Assembly (NCBI GenBank): GCA_025403435.1
Contig: CM046348.1
Coordinates: 14,756,034-14,820,033, forward strand
Reading direction: 5' to 3'
DNA from: Artocarpus heterophyllus
Taxonomy: Eukaryota; Streptophyta; Magnoliopsida; Rosales; Moraceae
DNA: 64,000 nt
Below are positions 36,511 to 46,699 of this stretch, one piece after another. Made by a program: the position numbers and the translations under genes. Within the stretch, counting starts at the first letter, position 1; the number at the start of each line of letters is the position of its first letter. The notes under the pieces are model-generated. The model saw nothing but the letters and a program-made list of their open reading frames with translations. It had not been told where the DNA came from and did not search any database.

Positions 36511-38083
36511 ATGGATCTGGACGAGGCAAGTCTGAGAGGCCAAGCAGAGATATGGAAGTTCATGTTGAACTTCTCCGATTCCTTGGCCTTGAGATGCGCC
36601 GTGGAGCTCCGAATACCCGACATCATTAACTCCCACGGAGGTCCAGCAAGTTTGGCTCAAATAGCCGCCGCCATTTCCAAGTCCAACACTACTGCTTCCT
36701 CTCCAGACATCCCCCGCCTCGCGCGTATCATGCGTCTCCTGGTCCGCCGAAAGATCTTCACCGCCCATCCCTCTTTAGACGGCATCGGAGACGGCAACAT
36801 TCTTTACGGTCTGACCCACTCGTCGAAATGGCTCTTGTGTGACACGTCGGATGATCAGCTGACCCTGGCTCCGATGTTTCTAATGCAGACTCATCCGTTG
36901 CTGATGGCTCCGTGGCACTGCTTGAGCCAGTGTGTCAAGGAAGGTGGGATTGCCTTCCAGAAGGTTCATGGACGGGGGATCCGAGATTTCACCTCCGGGA
37001 ATCCGGAGTTCAACAAGATTGTTAACGATGGGATGGAATGCACGGCCAGGATCGTTTTGAAGGCTATCTTGACGGAGTATCCAGATGGGTTCGGTTGTTT
37101 GGGGTCGTTGGTTGACGTGGGTGGTGGGACTGGTGGGGCCCTCTCTGAGATCTTGAAATCTCATCCGCACATCAAGGGAATCAACTTTGATCTGCCACAT
37201 GTCGTCGCCACGGCACCGGTGTACCAGGGAGTGTCACATGTCGGAGGTGACATGTTTGAGAGCATCCCTAACGCCGATGCTGTTTTCATGAAGGCAAGCT
37301 TACCTACTCTTCATCCCTTATCATCTGTTTTAGTTATGTTTCTCTCTCTCTCTTTTTTTCAAATATTTTTTGATAGGTAGAGAAAAAAAAAAAAAGTGGA
37401 CTGCCACCATATTTTTTTATTTATTTTTGGGAAATGGCCACCATATTTTTAACATAAAGCAATGTTGTTTTGTTCTTATTGCTCTTTACACGTCCACTAT
37501 ATGTGTCTTTCTGGATATCTAAAAAAAAATCAGTAGGTGAAATGAAAAAAGTCGTATAAAATAAAGCTTAGCAAATATTTTTCTTCCTTATACAACCACC
37601 CTGATAAAAAAATTCATTTTTTAAACTGTTCATGCTCCACATTGTCTACAGTCCATATTATGATACATATTCGTGTAAAGTGTAAAGTGTAACGTGCCCA
37701 TTCCTATAACTTTGGAAATATAAATCTTGACTTTACACAAGAAACCAAAAAGCATGATATGTCCATTATTTCTTTGTATGCAGTGGATAATGCATGGTTG
37801 GGGAGATGAAGATTGTGTGAAGATCTTGAAAAATTGCCGTAAAGCAATACCAGAGAAAAGTGGGAAAGTTATTATAGTGGATTTCGTTTTGGACCCAGAA
37901 GGCAATGGCCTATTTAATGACACTGGTTTTGTGTTTGACCTATTAATGGTTGCCCATGCCCCGGGTGGAAAAGAGAGAACTGAGAATGAGTGGAAGAAGA
38001 TATTGAAAGAGGGAGGTTTTCCTCGCTACACAATCATCAAAATTCCTGCATGTGCCTCCATAATTGAGGCCTATCCAGGGTGA
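36511..38083 (+). CDS. Class II plant O-methyltransferase, copy 1 (intact)
   Basis: Exons 36511-37293 and 37784-38083 give 360 aa, the usual family length. The enzyme should transfer a methyl group from S-adenosylmethionine to a hydroxyl of a phenolic or alkaloid substrate, in the cytosol, as a homodimer (family knowledge). Seen here: an N-terminal dimerisation region (residues 1-100, with GQAEIWKFML and RIMRLLVRRKIF), the conserved AFQKVHG (about 148-154), the SAM loop LVDVGGGTG (200-208), FDLPHV (227-232), GGDMF (245-249), catalytic His265 in IMHGW, Asp294 and Glu325 in GGKERTENEW, and the ending SIIEAYPG. The overall look is closest to norcoclaurine 6-O-methyltransferase-like proteins, but substrate cannot be read from sequence. 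The 490-bp intron begins GC (AAG|GCAAGC) and ends GCAG. Exon 2 was placed by the family junction MK|WIMH. Tandem relatives lie downstream. Confidence 0.93.
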
Positions 38084-40055
38084 TAATTACCTCATCGAAG
38101 CTTGGCATGGTTAGACATATTATTAGTGTCTTTAATATATAATCTGTCCTATCGATCGATAATAATTGGTCTTATATCCCATCGTATATTGTATCTTAGT
38201 TTTTAATTTTATTTTTAATTTCTACTTTTATTCGTGTCTACTGAACTGGATCCATTTTGTGGGTTAACTAAATAATTTGTGTATTTGCGTTTAAATTTTG
38301 TCTAATGTTTGCAAAAATTTGAGAGGATCCATCCATGAGCCATGGCCAAAGAGGGTTAATCTCTCCCATTCTTCATGAAAATATGTGATTATTTTATAAG
38401 TCGCCGTTTCCAACGCGTGAGAGAGAGACACATGGGAATTAACAGGTAAAAGAGAAGGTATGCAGTGACAATTAGGGCGAATATTCTTCTTCAACAGTTA
38501 CGAATATTCCTCTTGGTAATTAGGACAAATAATGCCATCCATATAAGTCAAGAGTGATTATTAATTCTCACACTCCCAATTTGGTCTTTTATTATATAAT
38601 ACAATTAGCTAGAGGAAAAATAATAATTATCAATGGATAGTTTGATTGATAATTGTTGATGGCGATTGTAGGTTGCCATTCGCTTTCCCTCTTTTTCTTT
38701 CTTTTCCCTTTTCTTCTTTTATCTGTTTCAATTTTTGTCTCTACCATGGCCGGTACTACTAAACTCAATTAAAACGTGCAATATTTCAAACTTCAACGGT
38801 TGCAAAGAGGTATACTATACTACTAATGATTATGTTATTATTGAGCTTAATGTTCTTGGTTAAATAAACACCAAAATGTATTAATTCAGGAATCAATTTA
38901 ATGAGAACATTAGGAGGTAAAGAACACATCTTGTTGCCGTTCTAGTACGTCTCTTCCATGTTCTATGTTTTTTAGGGTGTTGATTTTTTTTTAAAATTTT
39001 TACAATCTAACGAAAATGATAAATCCAACAACATATATATATATATATATAGATGTGTAGAATGACTTCTTTTTATGCTTTTAGCTTATTTAGTTCAAAA
39101 CTTATTTTTGGTCTATTTCCATGACCGGTTGTAATTAACTTATGACTTTTATAAACACTTATAAAACAAGTCAAATTTAAGGTGTTTATAGAAAAAAAAA
39201 ACGCTAATAAATAGCCAAAATGAAACCTTTTATTTGCCAATCCAAATTCACAATGTGGTCCATATCCTTTTATTACAAATTTGTTTTATTTTTTATTCAC
39301 TTCTCTTTTCTAGAAGACTCAACTAGGCAACTTTTTTTGAAATCTGATCTGGTTGCTCATAACTTTTACCTGTCTTTTGATATTCTCTCTACAAGCACAT
39401 GGTTTTTTTTCCTTTTTTTTTTTCCTATTTTTTGTTTTTAAGCCATTGATTTTTAACGTTTCAAGTTTACATTTTACAACATTTTGATGGATCGTGTTAC
39501 TATCCTTAATATCGTTGCTTTGCTGCTTATTCTTACGATGTTTTCTTGATTTAACGGGTGTTAATGTTCTTTCTCCTTCCACAACATGATCCGCTCAAGA
39601 ATGTCTAGCAAATGCAATGGCTTCCTTAATAGCTTGATTAATTATTTGATCATAATTAATGAAAGGAAACATGATTAAACTTGCTCTGTAGAGTATGTAT
39701 CTTATAGCTTAAATCTTTAAAAAGTCCTCAACTAACAGGTCTGCCCATGATTTTTTGGATTTTACTGGGGCGAGCTCTCCTTCTACTTGGCTATCTACCC
39801 GCATATCAAGATTGTTGTTGTCTCTGAGATTGATAGATTGTGGTCCGCTTGGCCATTTAAAACGATGTCTTTTGCAGATCGATAAACTGTAACAATATTA
39901 GAATTAGTGAAACTAAGCGCCAAATTGATACCAATCGAAAGTATGAACATAGTCTAGAGGACTTATATTAGATGATGAATCTCCTAATCGTCCACAACAT
40001 AGTCACGAGCACTCTAAAACTTGCTAATAGAGACGTGCGGAGGCTTCACTCTATG
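38084..40055. other. Spacer between OMT copies 1 and 2
   Basis: Contains the 3' flank of OMT copy 1, a (TA)n run near 39030-39052 and poly-T tracts. No gene or paired repeat is recognised. Confidence 0.5.
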
Positions 40056-40142
40056 TAAACAATACTAGGGCTAGAGCCTTGATTTTGTTGCTCAAAGTCA
40101 TTTTTACTAAAATAATCCATTTAGAGCATAATATACATATAA

Positions 40143-40270
40143 TTTTTTTTTTTGATAAAGGGAGCAAAAAATGCCACCAATTTCAAGTAAGGTTCAGTGT
40201 GACTTGAACTCTCTAACTTATGATTGAGGTAAAGAGACTTACAACTAACTAGACTGTCCTTACTCGTCGT
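40143..40270 (-). mobile_element. tRNA-derived SINE, minus orientation
   Basis: Read on the minus strand it starts ACGAGTAAGGACAGTCTAGT, contains TAGTTAGTTGTAAGT (A-box region) and AGAGTTCAAGTCAC (B-box region), and ends TTTATCAAAAAAA. It is the same family as the SINE at 54565-54705. The homologous block at 49799-50645 lacks it, so it entered copy A only, or was lost from the other. Its target duplication is not clear. Confidence 0.8.
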
Positions 40271-41159
40271 TTGGGAAATAATATTGGGAGGGATAAATTT
40301 TGCAGTCTGCTTTAGATCAAAATGACTTGTTTATTTACCATAAATAGGTTGTGATACAAATACTAGACTATGTGGATCCTTCCATTAATCTATTTATTAT
40401 TATAGAGGATTGACTTTTTTTGGTATCTTAGAGGCTTAAGTAGGGACCCTTTTATTTATCAAACAATCAAATTAGGTTCGGCCTTCCAAAATTTATCTTT
40501 CTATCTACCCTTTCCCTCCGAAGATCATTCTTACTTTTCTTTTTCTTTCTTTTCCTTTTTTACAGCAAATAATCCTTGCTATACATATTTATATTTATAT
40601 TTTTCATCCATAATGTCGATATAAAATTCCCTTGCCCTTAATGAAGTTGTTCTCTCTTCTCATTTTTATCTACGTTTAACCACCATTGGCCTAGTTGTCG
40701 CCAACAAGGAATAAACAAACATTTTTTAAGGGATTTATGCGGTAGATTCTGAAGAAACAACCTAATATAGTCTTCAAATCGGCATATTTCCCCCCCCCCC
40801 CCAAAAAAAAAGATGAGTCTATTAGATCCAAGGCTCAAACATAAAATCTTATCTAGATCCGCACTGTTATATAAAAACTATCAAATTCGCGCTTTTTTTA
40901 TGCAAAAACAAATATATTAATTAAAAAGAGCAAACAATAATTATAATACGTTGCCGTTGTCGGGAAAAAACTATAAAAATAAATAAATTGTTAAAAACAA
41001 TAAAAAGGAGTAAATAAACAAAGAGATTTTTTTTTGTTTTTATAAAATTGAACAAAGAGATTTTCATTGTCGTGCTTCATACTCCATCAAGCTGACGTTG
41101 CATTTCATAACGACCTTTTTTTTTTTTTTTGGTAACCTTATGAACAAATGTTACACTTC

Positions 41160-41168
41160 TATATATAT
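41160..41168 (+). promoter_or_regulatory. Candidate TATA box of OMT copy 2
   Basis: TATATATAT lies 78 bp before the original start position 41246 and is preserved at the same place in copy 3 (50541-50549). Position fits a plant core promoter; use is inferred. Confidence 0.5.
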
Positions 41169-41300
41169 CAACGCACAATGAGAGCACGGCCATGCTATAC
41201 TAGTCCAGCTCATAAAATATTAGAGAGAGAAATAAGATCATAAATATGGAACTAGCTAGACGAGGCAACTCAGAGAGGCCAAGCCGAAATATGGAAGTTC

Positions 41301-43761
41301 ATGCTCAACCACGCCGATTCCATGGCTGTGAAATGCGCATTGGATCTCCGAATACCCGACATCAAAAACTCCAACAGAGGCCCAATGAGTTTGGCCCAAA
41401 TAGCCTCCGCGATTCCCGATACTTCCTCCCCGGATATCCCCTGCCTCGCCCGCATCATGAGGCTCCTGGTCCGCCGAAACATCTTCGCCGCTCATGAATC
41501 ATCTGACGGCTCTGAAGACACCACTCTCTACGGTCTGACCCACTCGTCGAGGTGGCTCTTGAGTGAGACGTCTGATGATCACCTGACTTTGGCTCCGATG
41601 TTTCTGTTGGAGACCAATCCGTGGCTAATGTCTCCATGGCAGTGTTTTAGCCAATGCGTCAAAGGAAGCGATATATGGGCTTTAGCATCTGAGAATCCAG
41701 AGTTCAACAAGCTGTTTAACGATGCCATGGAATGCACGGCCAGGATCGTTTTGAAGGCGATCTTGTCGGAGTATAGAGATGGGTTCAGTTGTTTGAAGTC
41801 GTTGGTTGACGTAGGTGGTGGGACCGGTAGGGCCCTGTCTGAGATCGTGAAATCTCATCCGCACTTCAAGGGGATCAACTTTGATCTTCCGCATGTCGTT
41901 GCCAAGGCACCGGTGTGCTCCGGAGTGTCCCATGTCGGTGGGGACATGTTTGAGAGAATCCCCAATGCCGATGCTGTTTTCATGAAGGCAGGTATCAATT
42001 AACTTTCTTTCGTTGTATATGTCTCTGCTTTTTAATATATAATATATATAAATCGATAAAGAAAAGATGACCTACGTGAACGAACACTAAATATAATATG
42101 TCTACCCTTGTCTATAAGGGTAAATGTATATATTTTTCCACCTGCAGCTGTTTCCAATGAGCAACTCCTTATTTATCTATTTATTTATTTTGGGCATTGA
42201 TGAAGTTGTTGGCAAGCGTGCAATGTTGTTTTTTTTTGGTTCTGCTCATTCTACCGTGGGGACTTCCCTTCTTTTGTCTTTTGCCCTCCGTCTTTTCCTC
42301 CTCTTACATTAGATGCTCAGGTGCTGCTTTTTTATTTTATTATTATTTTTTGTTATTATCTCAAAAAGAGTTTCTTCTATATGTTTGAGGGTACTGGAGA
42401 GGGTTCATAGTAAGAAAATCATTTTCTTCTCCACATAATTAAAGCCCCGTTTTTTATAAAATTACAAGTCTTAATCTAATATATAGTATATTTTTGTATA
42501 AAACTGAGTAAGAAAAAAAATGTATTCATAACACTAATAGAAGATACAAAAATTAAGAAAAGAAAAAAGTATGAATTCGGGTCCATTAAACAGAAACTTA
42601 ATGTCTGATCCATGCATACAATGTTTATTGCTTTATCTGTTCTTGTATCGTGGTAACAAATGATAATGAATTAATAAAAAAAATTAAAAATTTTCAGTAC
42701 AAAAGTAAGTCCTGTAATTTCAAATTCCTCTAAAATATTTATATAAAGAAAAAACACTTTTTATGTTTTTTTTTTCCTGCTATTCTTTCAAGTTTACATA
42801 GATTAAGTTATTTGCAATCTTCAAAATGCATCCTGTGTCTCTATAATTGTTTTTTTATAAAAATGTTCTAATCATTGTTTCTTTTCTTTTTCTTTTTTCG
42901 TATTCTCTCTTTTTTATCATTGTTCTTCCTTTTTTTCGTTCTATAGATAATTAAAACAATTATTATTATTATTATTTTAGACCAAAAGCAATTATTATTA
43001 TTAGTAACAGAATTCTACCAAAACAATATTAGTAATAATATAAAACTAACTGAAAAATCCCTAAAAAATAGCTATTATATAACTATTAAACTTGCTAAAT
43101 CCTTAAGGCATGCACAATTATTTAGGATGTGTAATCTGGTTATGCAGTCTTTTTTTTTTTTTTTTTCTAATGCGACTCTATTTGCTTTTTTGTTAGATTG
43201 TGTTGATATATGTCCTCTTTTTTCAAGCGGTGGGCTTTTGTTGATATATGTCTCCCTTCCCCATCTTCTTTTCAAAGCACCCAAGCGAATGGCAACGCTT
43301 GAAATGAAAAACAGTACCCTCCCAACCTTTTTTTTTTTTAAAAAAAAAAAAGCCAAGCAAGTTGTTTAGCGGTTTGAATTCAATCTGCGTCCAACATCAA
43401 GCCTTTTTCATATATAGAAAATATATATAGTCATTAGTAAATTGGTAAACGATATACATACATTTAGAAATATACAAAATAAAAATACATACATGAGTGG
43501 AAGACACGTACATCAAACTAGTAATATATATAAATCGATAAAGATAAGATATAAAGTACGTGAACGAACGCTAAATATTATATCTGCTAAATCGTGTTTT
43601 ATGTCTACGTACGCTTTTACGATTTCTAGCTTATTGCAAAATAATAGCAATATTGCCGATTATACGATCGTTTGTGTATAACAGTCCTGATATACAAATT
43701 TTCACCTGTTGATAAACTACGTTTTGTACTTGATCAACTTATCTCTATGTTTTATTATTAC

Positions 43762-43796
<35 letters not shown>

Positions 43797-44479
43797 GCGC
43801 TATATATGTGTCTGTGTACCGCCGTGATATAGGAAATGAGGAACTTCGTGCATTATTTATCTGCATTAATGTTTTGTTGTTCTTCACGTACACTATTTCA
43901 TAAAGCTAGAATTTGCTGGCAAGGTCCTAATGCAACCACCTGTCGTAAGAAATTCATTTTCAACTCAGGTAAGCTCCCCACTGTTTTAAGAGCCATGCAT
44001 CTGATCCTTAGATACATATAGAATGCACATAAATATCATATATATGTGTGTTTAAATGTATTCACATGTAAATTAACCTTTTAATTTGAAAAAAAATTAC
44101 AGAGACGACTAAAACATTAAAAACAAACAAATAAACAATGAAAAAGCGTGATATATGTTCAATATTTCTTTGTATGCAGTGGATAATGCATGATTGGGAC
44201 GACGGAGATTGTGTGAAGATATTGAAAAATTGCCGGAAAGCGATACCAGAGAAAAAAGGAAAAGTAATTATAGTGGATGTAGTTTTGGAACCAGAAGGCA
44301 ATGGCGTGTTTGATGACACGGGTTTGGTATTTGACCTTGTAATGCTTGCACATACCGTAGGTGGAAAAGAGAGAACTGAGAACGAGTGGAAGAAGATATT
44401 GAACGCAGGAGGTTTTTCACGCTACAAAATCATCAAAATCCCTGCCTTAACATCCATAATAGAGGCTTACCCAGATTGA
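41301..44479 (+). CDS. O-methyltransferase copy 2, N-terminally truncated and with a small deletion
   Basis: Exons 41301-41987 and 44180-44479 join in frame to 328 aa. Present are RIMRLLVRRNIF, LVDVGGGTG, FDLPHV, GGDMF, IMHDW with the catalytic His, and GGKERTENEW with the catalytic Glu. The family's expected start at 41246 is out of frame, because CTAG is doubled (41252-41259): it leads into an unrelated frame, and the correct frame has a TAG at 41254. The first usable in-frame ATG is 41301, which drops 18 residues of the dimerisation helix. An in-frame 30-bp loss after QCVK (near 41665) removes ten residues, including the conserved AFxKxHG motif that copies 1 and 3 retain. The 2192-bp intron starts GC (AAG|GCAGGT) and ends GCAG; splicing at the nearby GT would shift the frame. 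It may be a young pseudogene or an altered enzyme. Confidence 0.75.
42036..43592. repeat. Direct repeats inside the intron of OMT copy 2
   Basis: About 70 bp near 42036-42106 (AATATATATAAATCGATAAA ... ACGTGAACGAAC.CTAAATAT) recurs near 43519-43592 with few changes. The ~1.4 kb between them accounts for much of the difference between this intron (2192 bp) and that of copy 1 (490 bp). No transposon coding is visible in between. Confidence 0.75.
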
Positions 44480-46398
44480 CTTAATTCATTGGTCGTGGAG
44501 GAAGAGTGTCGTTTGGGCTTGGCCTTTCGTTGTCCTTGAGTGAGCGTCGTTCTAGTTTTTGTTTTGTTTTTTGGTAGTATTTACACAAAATGTCTCTTTT
44601 AAACTTTATGAGTTTTAAATCGTCCACTTCTAAACAATATTATAATCCTATCTGTTTTTTAAATTTTGATGATTTAAACTTTCTTTTTTCAGGCCTTTTT
44701 TTATTTTATGATCATATGTTTCCATATTTGGTTCATTATCTTGATCATGTTAATTTCATGATTCAATCATACCCTGAGTTGCATATAAATTAATGCGTTT
44801 TCAACCGTTTGCCACTTTTCCTTAATTGCACTATTCACGTCATTGCAACAATCCAAAATTTGAACCTTGCAGTTAGTTCGCATTTGCTTTCTGTTTATTC
44901 ACGTGGATAATTTTTGTATTGTGGTTTAGTACTTTTTTTTTTCACTTAAAAGTTCTTTTCAAATGTTTATTCGTTTATTCTCCGTCAATATATGATGTAA
45001 ATTTTTAACATCATATATATATATATATATATATATGTATGTTCCTAATGCACATCATCTTTGTCATAATGTGAACATATAATTGTTATTTTTAAACATA
45101 TATTTTTTGTTTAAAATCTTTGTCAGATTTTATATGTATCTATTTTTATAAACGCTATGATGTATATTTTTTTTTTTTAAAATTTCAACTGTTAGTTCTA
45201 TTACATCTTCATTATAACAATGAATCTGTCATTGTGACAAAAATTGATATGAATTGCCAACTGCTATTTCTATTATATATTCGTTGTAATTTGTAATAAA
45301 GAATCCATTATATGATAAAGAGGCAATCTGGATTCATGCCTTGTTCTTAATGACTTAATATTTATTATCATGAAAGGTTAAATTATAGAACATAATTTCT
45401 TTTTGTCATAATTGTAATGTTCTTTCTAGAAATGAGACATGTTGCAGCAGTTTAAAGATATTGCTTTACACATATATATATATATATATATTGATCGTTT
45501 GAAATCTTTATGAACGTAAATAACAATATAAAGCTTTGTTAAATTTCAAATTATCATTATGATAAAGATATTATATGAATTCATTGTTTTGTTGAAATGT
45601 TAAATCTATTATATCTTAGTAAAGAATCTACTACTTTGAGTTTGAAGTCATGTTTTAGGTTTGAAAATAAATTCGTAGTCATCATTTTTATTTATTATCA
45701 TTATTTAAGGTTATAACAGCAGCAAAACAACGCGAGCTCGGATCTAACCTCCTTCCCTAATGTCTCTAACAAACAATTTAGCTTCGGTCAAGCAACAAAA
45801 TTGCTACGGCGCGATATGCAAGCTCGGATCTGACCTCCCTCCTTCTCTCTGACGAACGACGTAGCTTTTGGCCAGACAACGAAATTACAGCATGGAAGCT
45901 CTCAATATAACTTCACCGAATCATAATCGTGATGAGCGAGAGACAATCTTCTTTCGGCAATGCTCGAGTTGTTGGCGGAGCCCCGTGCAGGAGAATAAAC
46001 AACTGACGGCACAGAGTGCGAATAAAGGGAGGGAGGGAAGAAGAAACGACTGACGGAACAGAGCAGGAAAAGGGGAGCGAGGGAGAGAAATTCTAGGAGG
46101 GAGAGAGAGAGAGAGAAATATTTTTTTTATTAAAGTATTGTAAAAAGAAAAGAAAATAAAGTAGCGTAAGTTTTTCAGGTTTTGTTTTTTGTGGTATAAA
46201 AAAAAAAAAACTAAATGGGAAAAAAGGTGTAATTTTAGCTTCCATTTAATTCTCATCCTTTTGAGAAATTTACAGTCTAGCAAAATTCCATACCTTGATT
46301 TAAAAAATGATTTTAAGATATTAAAATATAACAAAATATTTAAAGTGCTTAGAAGGTCTTTGTTTTTTTTTTTTTAAAACCTTTTGTCAATCCTTTTA
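44480..46398. other. Intergenic DNA downstream of OMT copy 2
   Basis: AT-rich, with (TA)n runs near 45016 and 45474 and degenerate repeats around 45180-45300. A purine-rich block lies at 46020-46120. No gene is recognised other than the short duplication noted at 45719-45895. Confidence 0.5.
45719..45895. repeat. ~87-bp tandem duplication, two copies
   Basis: Both units contain GAGCTCGGATCT or AAGCTCGGATCT, then ACCTCC, AAC-rich sequence, TAGCTT..GGTC/GGCC and CAACAAAATT/CAACGAAATT. It is GC-richer than its surroundings. Differences of about one base in six or seven point to an old event. Confidence 0.7.
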
Positions 46399-46470
46399 GA
46401 CACAGATATCCTTGTTCCGGCATCTTACGATGGAACAACCCGAGTTTTTGAGATTGCAGAGTATCAATAA
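46399..46470 (+). other. Possible isolated terminal exon (gene fragment)
   Basis: After a pyrimidine stretch ending CCTTTTAG, an open frame reads DTDILVPASYDGTTRVFEIA and stops at TAA (46468-46470). The composition looks more like coding sequence than the flanks. I do not recognise the family, and no upstream exon was found. A captured or decayed fragment is one explanation; chance is another. Confidence 0.25.
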
Positions 46471-46699
46471 GCGGTAGAAGACTACATACTCGTAAACTAT
46501 TCAAACCGTCTGAAAGTCACACTTTATATGTCTTCCTTGATGATACTCCGATGCATTCCTCTTATTTTTCTGATGCAACATTGCGATGTAAATTATTTTC
46601 TTGATATTTTATGGCTTAGAAGATCACTTAATATAGCTATTCTTTCCTTTGCTCATTTTCCTTTGGGACAAGTGAGATGCTACATATGGTAAACTTGTC

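Larger units (their letters stand above)
40056..41245 (+). repeat. Duplicated OMT 5' flank, copy A
   Basis: The block begins near TATGTAAACAATACTAGGGC and matches 49799-50645 (TATGTAAACAACACTAAGGC) over most of its length, including GGGATAAATTTTGCAG, ATAAAATTCCCTTGCCCTTA and CACGGCCATGCTATACTAG. Copy A additionally carries a SINE at 40143-40270 and extra sequence around 40860-41130. This shows that OMT copies 2 and 3 were duplicated with their promoters. Confidence 0.88.

Noticed and set aside
41246..41497. 83-codon frame starting at the original ATG of OMT copy 2
   Set aside because: It is the out-of-frame product of the CTAG duplication and resembles no protein; family similarity is in the other frame.
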